A DNA stretch of 64,000 nucleotides from Anaerolineaceae bacterium (GCA_029975475.1 JARKPB010000008.1:310001-374000), one strand, 5' to 3'. Counted from the stretch's first letter, positions 36,513 through 46,500 are shown. Numbers and translations are program-made. The notes: generated by a model not told the origin, from the sequence alone.

Positions 36513-37676
36513 TCAAGCGGGTAACTTTGCGGTTTCGGAAGCCGCTGGCTGGTCAGCTTTCCGTAAGCGCGGCAGTAAGAACAGGTTTGCCAGGATCATG
36601 ATCGCAATACAAATCATCGTGACCGAGTAAATTGAAGAAGGCGATTGCCTGTACAGTAATCCCGCCAGGACCGGCGCCAGGATAATTGAAGCCGCGTTGG
36701 CTGTTTCAATCATGCCAAAGGCCAGGCCGACTTCAGCCGCGCGCACCAGCGGACGGGTGTTTGCCAGCGCCATGGAACGGCACAGGCGGTAGCCTCCCAG
36801 GCAGAAATAGCCAATGCCAAACCAGGCCGGACTGCCCCCTTTCCACATGGCGAAAGCGAAAACTCCCACCAGCAGCTGACCGGCCAGAAATCCGCGGATG
36901 GGGTTCAGGTTGCCCAGGATAAGGGTGACCAGGGCGTTCCCCAGGTTGCCAATTGCGGCGAGGATGCCGATCCACTGGGTATCAACCTGATGAATGTTTT
37001 GCAGGTAGTTTGGGGTAAGCGGCTGAGGCAGGTAAAGGGCGAACATGGTAAAGAAGATCAATCCAACCAGGGAAAGGAAGCGCTGGTTCTTCCACAGGCT
37101 GCGGTTGTGCTGTTCTTCCTGGTGGTGGTCTTTTTCGGCGACTGGCTTTACCTGAAAAATAATGGCAGTCGAGACAATGAACACGACCGCGCCGATAACG
37201 AAGGTGTTTTTCAGCCCAAAATGCTTGCCAATATAGCCGCCCGCGATCGGTCCAAGAATCGCTCCGAAGTTGTAAATCGCGGAAATCAGGGTTAACGCTC
37301 GCCCCACGGTCAGGCTGCCGCGGGCCGAGGTGATATAGGTGTTCATCGGGGCGATCACAAAGGAGGTCATGCCGTAGAGAAATAAGCCGATGGTAAAGGA
37401 TGGCAGGCTTCCGGAGAGCGCCATCACCCAGGCGGCCGAGCTGCCCAGGATCCAGGAAGCCCACATCACCGGTCTCGAGCCGATCCGATCGGTCAGATAA
37501 CCAGCGGGTATTTGCAGCACCGCCATGGCAATCCCCATCGCTCCCAGGATCGTGCCGATCAAGACCGGGCTGGCTCCCAGTTCCTGGAGGTAAAGCGGTT
37601 GAAAGATTAAGAAAAAGCCTTCGCCAATCCCCCAGAAGAACAGGGAGACGGCGACCAAAGTAAGGTTGCGATTCAC
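36513..37676 (-). CDS. MFS transporter
   Basis: Twelve-helix major facilitator of 387 residues. The cytosolic loop after helix 2 reads GYLTDRIGSRPVMW, matching the MFS signature, and a related loop follows helix 8. The family resembles drug/sugar exporters, but the substrate is not evident. The start codon overlaps the stop of the upstream hydrolase gene (ATGA, 4 nt). The C-terminal tail is short and hydrophilic. It is part of the operon with M24 peptidase, hydrolase and metallo-hydrolase, so it might export or import a peptide or ester handled by them; this is inference. Confidence 0.9.
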   Translation of the reverse strand: MNRNLTLVAVSLFFWGIGEGFFLIFQPLYLQELGASPVLIGTILGAMGIAMAVLQIPAGYLTDRIGSRPVMWASWILGSSAAWVMALSGSLPSFTIGLFLYGMTSFVIAPMNTYITSARGSLTVGRALTLISAIYNFGAILGPIAGGYIGKHFGLKNTFVIGAVVFIVSTAIIFQVKPVAEKDHHQEEQHNRSLWKNQRFLSLVGLIFFTMFALYLPQPLTPNYLQNIHQVDTQWIGILAAIGNLGNALVTLILGNLNPIRGFLAGQLLVGVFAFAMWKGGSPAWFGIGYFCLGGYRLCRSMALANTRPLVRAAEVGLAFGMIETANAASIILAPVLAGLLYRQSPSSIYSVTMICIAIMILANLFLLPRLRKADQPAASETAKLPA

Positions 37677-38437
37677 AGCGCGTCTACCGTTTGATGGATA
37701 AAATCTGCCGTTGCTTGAAAGGCGAGCTGGCGGTCAGGTTCTCGCGGGATGACATGCCCGCTGTCCACCACCCAGAAAAATTTCTTGTCCTGGCTGCCCA
37801 GCGCAGCGTAAATCGCTTCTGCGTTTTCCGGAAGGACCCCGCGGTCGTTCCTCGAGTGGATAATTAAAGCCGGAATATTGACCGCTGGCAGACATTGACG
37901 CAGAAATGCCAGACAATCATTTAATTCGGCGATCGCGGCGGTCGGATAGGCGGGATATTCGGCGTGGTCAAGCGCGGCTTGCGGGTTATGCCAGTCGGGT
38001 GCTCCCTTCGAAACCTCAGGCATCAACCAGGCGAGCGAGCGGGCGAATTTTAGCCGGGGATCCGCGGGCAGGTGGTGGGGGGCGGAGAGCGAAATCACCC
38101 CGGCGGCGGGAAGGTAGGAAGCTCCGATCAATGCGAGCGCGCCGCCAAGCGAAAGGCCGGCCAGGAACTGGATGTCGGTTGCGCCGCGAAGCAGGTTCCA
38201 TCCGTCTTCCACCGCTGCCAGCCAGTCCTGCCAGCGGGTGCGGGTCAGGTCTCGCAGCTGGGTGGCGTGGCCGGCCAGCCGCGGGGCGAGGATTGTGTAT
38301 CCGCGGCGGTTTAAATCCTCTCCCATCCAGCGCATTTCTTTCGGCGTTCCGGTAAAACCGTGAATTAACAGACAGCCAACCCGTCCGCCGGGCAGGAAAA
38401 AGGGTTCAGCATCGGACATGGTGCGAGGTAGTTTCAT
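37673..38437 (-). CDS. Alpha/beta hydrolase (carboxylesterase-like)
   Basis: Serine hydrolase of 254 residues resembling Est30-type carboxylesterases and monoacylglycerol lipases. The oxyanion region is LLIHGFTGTPKEM, the nucleophile is Ser96 in GLSLGG, the acid is Asp in IIHSRNDRGV and the His is in VVDSGHVIPRE. No signal peptide is present, so it is cytosolic. GGTGAAACA precedes the ATG, which is a weak ribosome binding site. It lies between the M24 peptidase and the MFS gene in one operon. Confidence 0.9.
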   Translation of the reverse strand: MKLPRTMSDAEPFFLPGGRVGCLLIHGFTGTPKEMRWMGEDLNRRGYTILAPRLAGHATQLRDLTRTRWQDWLAAVEDGWNLLRGATDIQFLAGLSLGGALALIGASYLPAAGVISLSAPHHLPADPRLKFARSLAWLMPEVSKGAPDWHNPQAALDHAEYPAYPTAAIAELNDCLAFLRQCLPAVNIPALIIHSRNDRGVLPENAEAIYAALGSQDKKFFWVVDSGHVIPREPDRQLAFQATADFIHQTVDAL

Positions 38438-38446
38438 TGTTTCACC

Positions 38447-39547
38447 TTATGAGGCGACCACCGTCAGGTCGCGGGATAAGTCAGTCAGCGATTCGCAGCC
38501 GGTTTCGGTGATCACCACGTCGTCCTCAATTCGTACTCCGCCCCGGGCGGTGTAAATCCCTGGTTCAACCGTGTAAACCATCCCGGGCTGAAGGATGGAA
38601 GCATTTTCAGCGAAGATGTAAGGGTCCTCATGGGTTTCCATACCCAGGCCGTGTCCGGTTCGGTGGGTAAAGAAGGGGCCGTAACCGGCCGAGCGAATCA
38701 CTTCGCGGGCGGCGTCATCAACCGCTCCGGCGGGGATTCCCGGCCGACCCGCTTCCCGCCCGGCCAGATTGGCCGCCTGAACAGTCTGATAGATCGTTTT
38801 TAATTCCGGCGAAATTTCCCCAATGGCGAAGGTGCGGGTAATATCCGAGCAGTAGTCTCCGTGATAAGCCCCCCAGTCAATCACCAGCATTTCGCCGGGA
38901 GAAAGTCTGCGCGCGCCTGGGTTGGCGTGCGGATTGCCGCTGTTCGCGCCGCAGGCGACAATTGGATCGAAAGCCAGGCCGTTTGCGCCAGAGCGAAAGA
39001 GCTGCAGGGTGAGTTCAGCAGCGACTTCCTGTTCGGTCATCCCGGTTTTTAAGATCGGCAGGGTGTTTAAGAGCGCGTTTTGCGCGATGAGAGCCGCCTG
39101 ACGCATGGCTGCCAGCTCATCCGCATCCTTCTGGATCCGTAACTGGGCCAGAACGCCGCCGGCCGAAACGATTTGCAAGCCAGGCGCGGCCTCTTGCAGG
39201 AAAGCAGTTTCAAGGTAGCGGAATCGCGTGGGTTCTACCCCCAGTTTTCCAGCACAGCCAATTTTCGCACAGGCAGCGGCGAATACCGCTCCCCAGGTCG
39301 CGGGATTATCGTTAAAGGTCAGCGGTTCCAGCGGAATCGCGGCGCTGTCCGCCTTGGCGGCTTCCAGTTCGGGGAGAATTAGCAGCGGGACGTGATTCCT
39401 GGAAAGGAAGAGGACAGTGGGGCGTTCGCTCAGGTGAAAGTGCAGGCCGGTTAAATACACAAGGCTGGGACCCGGGTTTAATGCCAGGTGTTCCAGCCCG
39501 TGAGTTTCCATGAGGGTGTATAGTTTCTCCAGGCGTTTAGCGGTCAT
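38447..39547 (-). CDS. M24-family Xaa-Pro peptidase
   Basis: Metallopeptidase of 366 residues related to Xaa-Pro dipeptidase/aminopeptidase P. The N-terminal creatinase-like domain (about 1-125) is followed by the pita-bread domain with metal ligands in VIDWGAYHGDYCSDITRTFAIG (two Asp), HRTGHGLGMETHEDPY (His), VYTVEPGIY (Glu) and VRIEDDVVIT (Glu). Cytosolic. The ATG at 39547 follows the ArsR-like gene by 33 nt, suggesting it is under the same promoter at 40197. Confidence 0.93.
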   Translation of the reverse strand: MTAKRLEKLYTLMETHGLEHLALNPGPSLVYLTGLHFHLSERPTVLFLSRNHVPLLILPELEAAKADSAAIPLEPLTFNDNPATWGAVFAAACAKIGCAGKLGVEPTRFRYLETAFLQEAAPGLQIVSAGGVLAQLRIQKDADELAAMRQAALIAQNALLNTLPILKTGMTEQEVAAELTLQLFRSGANGLAFDPIVACGANSGNPHANPGARRLSPGEMLVIDWGAYHGDYCSDITRTFAIGEISPELKTIYQTVQAANLAGREAGRPGIPAGAVDDAAREVIRSAGYGPFFTHRTGHGLGMETHEDPYIFAENASILQPGMVYTVEPGIYTARGGVRIEDDVVITETGCESLTDLSRDLTVVAS

Positions 39548-39580
39548 GGCAGTCTCCTGGAGATGATTATAATCCAGCTT

Positions 39581-40159
39581 TTAAATTCGCCAGTAGCGGC
39601 CGTCTTTGCGGGCCATTAAGTGGTTATCAATCAAGGCGCGCCGAAACCAGGCGGTGTCTTCATGAAAACGCGCCAGAATTTCGTTGACTTCTTTTTCGGT
39701 GTATTCTCTGCCGAATTCGAATTGCGCGGCCAGGTACCGGTTTACCACCTCCTGTTTCTTATGCTGCGCCGGAATTTGCCTGACGCGCCCCTCTGGAGTC
39801 AAAAAGGTCTTTAATACCTTTCGGTCGTAAGCGTCAAGGTCTACCTCTCTGGCGAGCTCGTGGAGCGAATTCTTTTCCAGCAGGACCCGCGCGGTCTGTT
39901 CTAATCTGGCGCTGTTCAGGGTGTAGACGGCGTAATATTGTTCCGCGCGCGCCGAAACCAGCCCGGCATCCTTGAGCCTGGCGAGATGGTGGGAGATGGT
40001 GGATGGGCTCAGGCCGAGGAGATCGGACAGCTGTTCGCCGGTGTAAGCCTGATTGGCTAGCAGGCCGATGATCTTCAGGCGGGTCACATCCGCCATCGCT
40101 TTAAAGAAGAGCAGAAGTTCATCGACTTGTTCGGGGGAAAAAGGGGACGCGCTGTTCAT
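39581..40159 (-). CDS. ArsR-family transcription regulator with DUF2087 domain
   Basis: 192-residue DNA-binding regulator. Residues about 10-90 are an ArsR winged helix with ADVTRLKIIGLLANQAYTGEQLSDLLGLSPSTISHHLARLKDAGLV; the metal-binding Cys pair of metal sensors is absent. The C-terminal half (about 115-192) is a DUF2087 domain with KVLKTFLTPEGRVRQIPAQHKKQ and the FREYTEKEVNEIL-like segment. Its ligand is unknown. It is the first gene of a minus-strand operon (M24 peptidase, esterase, MFS, metallo-hydrolase) and probably controls it and itself through the AT-rich promoter region upstream. Confidence 0.9.
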   Translation of the reverse strand: MNSASPFSPEQVDELLLFFKAMADVTRLKIIGLLANQAYTGEQLSDLLGLSPSTISHHLARLKDAGLVSARAEQYYAVYTLNSARLEQTARVLLEKNSLHELAREVDLDAYDRKVLKTFLTPEGRVRQIPAQHKKQEVVNRYLAAQFEFGREYTEKEVNEILARFHEDTAWFRRALIDNHLMARKDGRYWRI

Positions 40160-40168
40160 TGAATACTT

Positions 40169-40180
40169 TCAAAATAATTT
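40169..40180. promoter_or_regulatory. Imperfect palindrome in the ArsR-DUF2087 leader; candidate operator
   Basis: CAAAATAATTTG matches its own complement at 10 of 12 positions. It lies between the -10 box at 40197 and the regulator's ATG at 40159 in an AT-rich stretch, the usual position for an autoregulatory ArsR site. Confidence 0.35.
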
Positions 40181-40196
40181 GATATTTATAAAATTA

Positions 40197-40224
40197 ATTA
40201 TACGGTTTTCTTTAAATGCGTCAA
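40197..40224 (-). promoter_or_regulatory. Promoter of the ArsR-DUF2087 operon
   Basis: On the minus strand TTGACG (40224-40219), 16 nt, TATAAT (40202-40197). Transcription would start near 40190, about 30 nt before the ATG. Confidence 0.6.
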
Positions 40225-40281
40225 GACTGTCCGCCAAACAGCCGGTCATCAAAATCTTTTCGTCGATTGGTCAGGATGTGG

Positions 40282-40287
40282 TATAAT
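40282..40287 (+). promoter_or_regulatory. -10 box of the tRNA-Ser promoter
   Basis: TATAAT 17 nt before the mature 5' end of the tRNA. A -35 box is not clear. Confidence 0.5.
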
Positions 40288-40304
40288 TTCGCCGCTCGAA
40301 GTTT

Positions 40305-40397
<93 letters not shown>

Positions 40398-40398
40398 G

Positions 40399-40433
40399 CA
40401 GCCCGATTTGTGATGAACGGGCTGTTTTATTTT
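40399..40433 (+). terminator. Rho-independent terminator after tRNA-Ser
   Basis: 7-bp stem CAGCCCG/CGGGCTG (40399-40405 and 40418-40424) followed by TTTTATTTT. Confidence 0.75.
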
Positions 40434-40580
40434 CTTCACGCGGTCTTTCCCTGCCTGCCAGCGAATAGGGCGCTGCGGGTAAAAAGTTACACCTGTCAGG
40501 GCAATATTTGAGTCTATTCACTACGCAAAACTCCCTGTCCTTGATACAATCAGCCGATATTCTTACCGTAGGAGGCGCGC

Positions 40581-41462
40581 ATGCTGGCATTACTGGTGGT
40601 TTCATTGCTGTGGGCTTTTTCTTTTGGACTGATGAAAGGCAACCTGGTGGGAGTTGACGCCAATTTTATTGCCGCGGTTCGCATCGGGATCGCTTCGCTG
40701 GTATTTCTGCCCTTTCTAAAGTTAAAAAATGTTCCCCGTTTGCTGGCGCTTCAACTGATGGGCATTGGCGCGCTGCAGTTTGGCGTCATGTACATTGCCT
40801 ACAATTTTTCCTTTAAGTTTCTGAGCGCCTACGAAGTCGCTCTTTTTACCATCTTTACCCCGATCTATGTAACCATTCTAAATGACGCCCTCACCCGCCG
40901 TTTCCGCCAGCTCAACTTATGGACCGCGCTGCTGGCGGTGATTGGAACAGCGGTGGTGGTGATGAACGGCTGGGTGGAAAACCAGGTCCTGACCGGTTTT
41001 CTGCTGGTTCAAATATCCAACCTGGCATTCGCCGCCGGTCAGGTCGCCTACCGAAAGGTAATGGTCGGGAAACCAGAGGTCAAGGATCAATCGGTCTTCG
41101 GCCTGCTCTACCTGGGCGGTTTTCTCGCCGCTGGCCTGTCATCCGCTGTTTTCACGCCTTTCGATCAACTGGCATTAACCGCCAAACATATTTACACCCT
41201 GGTCTACCTGGGTCTTGTCGCTTCGGGATTGGGATTTTTCCTCTGGAATTTCGGCGCCAGGCGGGTAGAAGCTGGCACGCTGGCGATCTTTAACGATTTG
41301 AAAATTCCTCTTTCGATCACGGTTTCGCTGGTCTTCTTCCGCGAGCAGGCCAATCTGGTTAATCTTGTCCTGGGCGGAGCCATCGTCCTGGCCGCCCTGG
41401 TCGGGCATGAATGGGCGCTGCGGCGCCAAAATCGCTCTGCGGAGGTTTCGCTTGCCGAGTAA
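40581..41462 (+). CDS. DMT/EamA-family transporter
   Basis: Ten-helix membrane transporter of 293 residues with two EamA repeats. The first covers about residues 1-135, with the pre-helix FSFKFLSAYEVALFTIFTPIYV, and the second 145-275, with GFFLWNFGARRVEAGTLAIFNDLKIPLSI. Family members export or import amino acids, carboxylates and other metabolites; the cargo is unknown. GGAGG lies 5 nt before the ATG. Its 3' end overlaps the HAD phosphatase gene, so the two are co-translated. Confidence 0.9.
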   Translation: MLALLVVSLLWAFSFGLMKGNLVGVDANFIAAVRIGIASLVFLPFLKLKNVPRLLALQLMGIGALQFGVMYIAYNFSFKFLSAYEVALFTIFTPIYVTILNDALTRRFRQLNLWTALLAVIGTAVVVMNGWVENQVLTGFLLVQISNLAFAAGQVAYRKVMVGKPEVKDQSVFGLLYLGGFLAAGLSSAVFTPFDQLALTAKHIYTLVYLGLVASGLGFFLWNFGARRVEAGTLAIFNDLKIPLSITVSLVFFREQANLVNLVLGGAIVLAALVGHEWALRRQNRSAEVSLAE

Positions 41463-42165
41463 CCGAATGATCGCGCTGGACATGGACGGCGTGGTCGTTG
41501 ACGGGATGAAGTATCACGTCCGCGCCTGGCAGCTGGTGATTAAACAGCACCTTGACCGTGAAGTCAGCGACCAGCGCATCTACATCACCGAGGGCTATAA
41601 AGGGGAACAGGTAATCTCCGAGCTTTCTGATGAATGGGGGCTCGGGCTTACCCCGCTGCAGCAGCAGCGCATTTTTGAGCGGAAGAAAGACGTCTTTGAG
41701 CGCATTTTCAAAATCGAGGCTGTGCCCGGCGCTCAAGAGGTGGTCAAAGCTCTTTCTAACCTGGGCTATCCGCTGGCTCTGGTTACCGGTACGGAACGGG
41801 CGGTGGCTGAGACGGTGTTATCTGTGCTGGGTCTGCGCGAATTCTTCTCAGTCCTGATCAGCGGTGAAGACACTGAACTGGGCAAACCATTCCCTCATCC
41901 TTACCTGAAAGCCGCCAGCAGTCTTGAGGTGACCCCTGACCACTGCCTGGTGATCGAAAATGCGCCGGCCGGCATCACCGCGGCGCGGACTGCAGGTATG
42001 CCCTGCATTGCTCTGGAAACCTCGCTGGATGCCAGCTATCTAGTTGCGGCGTCTCTGATTGTGAATAACATCCGCGAGGCATACGCCCAAATCTACGCCG
42101 AGCATTTACAATCCGGCGGGCAAGGCCCGTGGCAGTTCCTGGTTCCCGCGGCAGTGGGGAAATAA
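41452..42165 (+). CDS. HAD-superfamily hydrolase (beta-phosphoglucomutase-like)
   Basis: Cytosolic phosphatase/phosphoglucomutase-type HAD enzyme of 237 residues. Motif I is LDMDGVVVDG with the nucleophile Asp, motif II is LVTGTERAV, motif III contains GKPFPHPYLKAA and motif IV is VIENAPAGITAA. The helical cap follows motif I. The start is taken as TTG at 41452 because GGAGG lies 6 nt before it; the ATG at 41467 is 21 nt from that site. It overlaps the end of the DMT transporter gene by 11 nt. Substrate unknown. A strong terminator follows. Confidence 0.85.
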   Translation: MPSNRMIALDMDGVVVDGMKYHVRAWQLVIKQHLDREVSDQRIYITEGYKGEQVISELSDEWGLGLTPLQQQRIFERKKDVFERIFKIEAVPGAQEVVKALSNLGYPLALVTGTERAVAETVLSVLGLREFFSVLISGEDTELGKPFPHPYLKAASSLEVTPDHCLVIENAPAGITAARTAGMPCIALETSLDASYLVAASLIVNNIREAYAQIYAEHLQSGGQGPWQFLVPAAVGK

Positions 42166-42181
42166 ACCCCCAGACTGGTCA

Positions 42182-42210
42182 ACCGGCCTGTCCAACAGGC
42201 CGGTTTTTGT
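42182..42210 (+). terminator. Rho-independent terminator after the HAD gene
   Basis: 9-bp stem ACCGGCCTG/CAGGCCGGT (42182-42190 and 42196-42204) with a TCCAA loop, followed by a T-rich tract. Confidence 0.85.
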
Positions 42211-42229
42211 TTTGGCAGACCGCTCAGGT

Positions 42230-42258
42230 TTGAAGCTTTTCAGGCTTTATGTTAAACT
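42230..42258 (+). promoter_or_regulatory. Promoter before the membrane-anchored protein gene
   Basis: TTGAAG (42230-42235), 17 nt, TAAACT (42253-42258). The expected +1 near 42265 is only 5 nt before the ATG at 42270 and downstream of an earlier ATG at 42249, which favours the later start. Confidence 0.4.
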
Positions 42259-42269
42259 TAACGATTGCC

Positions 42270-42878
42270 ATGTTCAAATATCGCCTGCTGCTGATTTTTC
42301 TGGTTTTCGGAATGCTGGTACTGCCGCTGCCGGTGCTGGCGGAGGGACAACCTCGCGTCGATTCACCCCGGGCGGGAGACGTCCTTCAGGGGCAGGTCAG
42401 GATTAACGGCAGCACCGACCTGCCGGGTTTTCGCGCCTATGAAGTCGAGTTTACGTATGAATCAGCGCAGATAGACAGCTGGTTTCTGATCTATCAATCC
42501 GACCAGCCGGTCCGAAATAATCAGCTCGCCGTCTGGGATACGACCACCATCCGCGATGGCGATTACCGGTTGCGGGTCAGGGTGCGGTTTGAGAGCGGCG
42601 AAACCGCGCAGGTAGTCGTCAGCGGGTTGAAGGTTCGCAATTACAGCCAGGTCAGTGCGGATCAGCCTGCCCGGCAGCCAGAGGAGCCGTCCGCTGAAAC
42701 CGCGCTCGCGCCTACCGCCACCCTTCAACCGGTGTCTGAACCTCTGCCGGAAAACCCGCTGGCGCTTAGCCGGGAAATGATCCGGGCCAGCATGCTGGCC
42801 GGAGCGGCCGCCGCTGTGCTCATCCTGAGCGGGTTCGGTGTTTTACTGGGATTACGCCGTTTGCGGCGCAGAGGTTGA
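42270..42878 (+). CDS. Secreted/membrane-anchored protein with an Ig-like domain and C-terminal helix
   Basis: 202-residue protein. With the ATG at 42270 it begins with a typical signal peptide (MFKYRLLLIFLVFGMLVLPLPVLA). Residues about 30-115 look like an all-beta, Ig/carbohydrate-binding-like domain (GDVLQGQVRINGSTDLPGF, WDTTTIRDGDYRLRVRV). A Pro/Ala/Glu-rich linker and one C-terminal helix (MLAGAAAAVLILSGFGVLLGL) followed by arginines anchor it. It is surface exposed, with function unknown. It precedes pth by one nucleotide and may be co-transcribed with pth-mfd. Confidence 0.75.
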   Translation: MFKYRLLLIFLVFGMLVLPLPVLAEGQPRVDSPRAGDVLQGQVRINGSTDLPGFRAYEVEFTYESAQIDSWFLIYQSDQPVRNNQLAVWDTTTIRDGDYRLRVRVRFESGETAQVVVSGLKVRNYSQVSADQPARQPEEPSAETALAPTATLQPVSEPLPENPLALSREMIRASMLAGAAAAVLILSGFGVLLGLRRLRRRG

Positions 42879-42879
42879 T

Positions 42880-43530
42880 ATGGGTCTTGAAGAATTATTT
42901 GCACGGTTGCGCGCAACCAGAGAAACGGCCGACCAGCAGGATTCTCCCGGAGAAGCTTACTTAATCGTTGGACTGGGCAATCCAGGGCGGGAATACCGGG
43001 ATACCCGGCATAACGTTGGTTTTATGGTGGTTGACCGACTGTCAAAAGACATAAATATTCCACTCACCAGGGTTCAGGCCAGTGCCGTGACTGGCAGCGG
43101 CGTGTACAGCGGCAAGCGGGTGATTCTTGCCAAGCCGCAGACGTATATGAATTTGTCCGGTCAGTCAGTGGGTCCTTTGATGAAGTTTTATAAGATCCCG
43201 ACCGATCGGCTGCTGGTGATCCATGATGACCTGGATTTACCGCTGGGAGTGTTGCGCATGCGCCCGGATGGGGGGTCAGGCGGGCAAAAGGGGGTCGCCT
43301 CCATTATCCAGCGGCTGGGCAGTCAGGATTTCCCTCGCCTCAGGGTTGGAATCGGCCGGCCAAAAGGGGCAAAGGATGCCGCTGACTATGTACTGGATGG
43401 ATTCTCGCGCGGGGAACAGGAAACCGCCGATCGCGTGCTCGCTCGCGCGGCAGAGGCCGTAAAAACCTTCATTGGATCCGGGCTTGAAACAGCCATGAAC
43501 CAGTTCAACGGTGGCCTGCCAGAGGCTTGA
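42880..43530 (+). CDS. pth: Peptidyl-tRNA hydrolase
   Basis: Cytosolic enzyme that releases peptidyl groups from stalled tRNAs. It has 216 residues, slightly longer than usual because about 24 residues precede the conserved core. Motifs are LIVGLGNPGREYRDTRHNVGF (catalytic His44), PQTYMNLSGQSV, VIHDDLDLPLG and GGSGGQKGVASI. GAGGTTGAT lies just before the ATG. The stop codon overlaps the mfd start (TGATG). Confidence 0.97.
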   Translation: MGLEELFARLRATRETADQQDSPGEAYLIVGLGNPGREYRDTRHNVGFMVVDRLSKDINIPLTRVQASAVTGSGVYSGKRVILAKPQTYMNLSGQSVGPLMKFYKIPTDRLLVIHDDLDLPLGVLRMRPDGGSGGQKGVASIIQRLGSQDFPRLRVGIGRPKGAKDAADYVLDGFSRGEQETADRVLARAAEAVKTFIGSGLETAMNQFNGGLPEA

Positions 43531-46500
43531 TGATCCAGGCGATTCGCGAACTGACCGCTTACCAGCAGCTGCTGGAATCCATCAGGCAGCAGACGCCGCG
43601 GTCCGGCCTGGGACTGCCCAGATCCGCCCGGATCCCCGTCCTCGCCGCACTGGCAGCAGATTGTCAGCGTCCTGTCCTTCTGATCACCCATCGAGCGGAT
43701 CTGGCTTTGAAATATCTCGAGGAGTTGGGTTACTGGCAGGAGGACGGACGCCGGCTGCTGTTCCCCGAGCCAACGCCGCTCTTTTATGAGCCCGCCGCCT
43801 GGGGGACCGCGGTGCGCCGCGAGCGCGTTCAGGCGCTGACGGTTCTGGCCGCCTACCATATCCCCGGGGCAAAGCGCGAGGAAACCCAGCCCTTGCTGGT
43901 TACCACCCCGCGGGCGTTAATGACCCGGACGCTGCCGCGGCGCGATTTTCTCAAGGTATCCAGAATCTTGCGGGTCGGGCAGAGTTATCAGCCGGATGCC
44001 CTGGCGCGCGCCTGGGTTGAAATGGGTTATGAGCCGGCCGAAATCGTGGTCGAGCCGGGGCAATTCTCGCGCCGGGGCGGGATCCTGGATATTTGGCCTC
44101 CGGCGCAGACCGATCCGGTCAGGCTGGACTTTTTTGGGGATGAACTGGAGACTCTGCGCCAGTTTGATCCAGCCAGCCAGCGGACCGCGCGGACGCTGGA
44201 GTCGCTGCTGGTAACCCCTGCCCGAGAGGTGCTGCCGGGTAAAGCCGAGCATGTGTCTGGCCTGACCCGCGAACTGGAAGAGTTTTACCTTCCCCTGGTT
44301 TACCCTGCGCCGGCCAGTTTGCTGGATTATCTTCCCCGTCCCGGCCTGGTCGTGGTGGACGACCTGGACCTTGCCCGCAGCGCAGCCAGCGAGTTGGAAG
44401 AGCAGGCGGTGAAGCTGCGCCAGGAAAATATCCGCGAGGGCATTTTACCGGCGGATTTTCCGATCCCATATCTGACCTGGTCAGAAATTGAAGATTCGCT
44501 CCACCACCTAAACGCGCTGGAGCTGGGGCGCAGCACCGCGGAAGAGGACAGCCCCCTCGCGCATAGCTTTCAGCCGGTACCCCGCTTTGGCGGCAGGCTA
44601 AAACCAATGTATGAAGAAATCAACCGCGTGCTCGCTTCCGGAAACCGCGCGGTGATCGTTTCCCGTCAGGTGCAGCGGCTTCGCGAGCTGTGGAGAGAGC
44701 AGGCCAGCCTGGACGACCTGGAAGCCGCGCCGGTTTTTCAGGAAGGATCGCTCGGAGAAGGCTGGATCCTCACCGGCGACACGGGTCAGCAAACCTTTTT
44801 GCTGACCGATAGCGAGATCTTCGGCTGGGACCGTCCGCAGCCGCGCGCCAGAGTCCGCCAGCAGGTAGAAGCGCCCGAGGCCGTTTACGGTGATCTGCGG
44901 CCCGGCGACATGGTTGTCCATGTGGATTATGGAATTGGGCGCTACGCCGGATTGGTTCAGCGCGTTCTGGAAGGCGCTGAGCGCGAATTTCTGCTGGTTG
45001 AATATGAAAACGGCGACCAGGTGTATGTTCCCATCCATCAGGCGGATCGAATCAGCCGCTATATTGGACCCGAAGGAGAAAAACCTCCGCTTACCCGTCT
45101 GGGCGGGGGCGAGTGGGCTCTGACAAAGCAAAAGGTTCGCGAGGCTGTCCTGGAGGTAGCCCAGGATCTGCTGGAGTTGTACGCCCGCCGTCAGACCATT
45201 AAAGGATACGCGTACAAAGCGGATACGCCCTGGCAGGCGGAACTGGAAGCCAGTTTCCCTTACATTGAAACTGAGGATCAATTAAAAGCAATCCGTGAAG
45301 TCAAACAGGACATGGAGGGCAGCCGACCGATGGACCGCCTGCTGTGCGGTGATGTGGGCTACGGGAAAACGGAAGTTGCCTTGCGGGCTGCCTTTAAGGC
45401 GGTGATGGACAACCGGCAGGTCGCTGTCCTTGTCCCGACCACCGTTCTGGCGCAGCAGCATTATGAAACCTTTCGTCAGCGGCTGGCTGCCTATCCCGTT
45501 GAAGTCGAGATGTTGTCGCGCTTTCGTACGCCCCGCGAACAGAATGAAATCTTGCGCCGCCTGGCAGCCGGGAGCGTGGACATCGTAATCGGCACCCACC
45601 GCTTGCTTACCCCGGATGTGGAATTTAAAGACCTCGGTCTGGTTGTTATTGATGAAGAACAACGCTTCGGGGTAACTCACAAGGAACATTTTAAGAAACT
45701 GCGCACCGAGATTGATGTTCTTACCCTGACGGCGACACCCATTCCCCGCACGCTGTACATGGCTCTGACCGGGGCGCGCGACATTTCGATCATCAACACC
45801 CCGCCGGCGGAACGGCTGCCCATTGTTACCCATATCGGACCGTATTCACCCCGTCTGGTCCGTCAGGCAATTGTGCGTGAATTGGAGCGCGGCGGGCAGG
45901 TTTTCTTTGTCCATAACCGCGTCCAGACCATCCGCGGCATGGAAAGTCATCTCCGCCGACTGGTGCCTGAGGCGCGCATCGGTGTCGCCCACGGGCAAAT
46001 GCCCGAGCAAGACCTGTCGCTGGTGATGCGCCGCTTTACCGCGGGTGAAATTGACGTGCTGCTGTGCACCTCTATTATTGAATCCGGGCTGGATATCCCC
46101 GACGCGAACACGCTGATTGTCGACCGGGCGGATGCTTTCGGCCTGGCGCAGCTCTATCAGCTTCGCGGACGGGTTGGGCGCGGCGCGCAGCGGGCGCATG
46201 CGTATTTCTTCCGCCACCGCCATAAAGCGCCAACCCCGGAAGGTCAGGAACGTCTGGAAGTGATCGCGGAAAATACCCAGCTGGGCGCTGGATACTCAAT
46301 CGCGATGCGCGACCTGGAAATGCGCGGAGCGGGCGAATTTTTAGGGACCAAGCAGCACGGTTACATCGCGGCGGTGGGATTTCACCTCTATACCCGCCTG
46401 CTGTCGCAGGCAGTCCGTCAGATCCGGCAAATTCAGAACCTGCCCGTGGCAGGCCCGCAGTTAGGTGAGGTTCGCGAGTTGGGCCCGCTGGTGCTGGTGG

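Noticed and set aside
40463-40491. Fourth TGTAACC-like promoter on the minus strand (TGTAACT-N15-CCTATTC)
   Set aside because: The -10 half does not match and the nearest minus-strand gene is 300 nt away with a better sigma70 promoter of its own.
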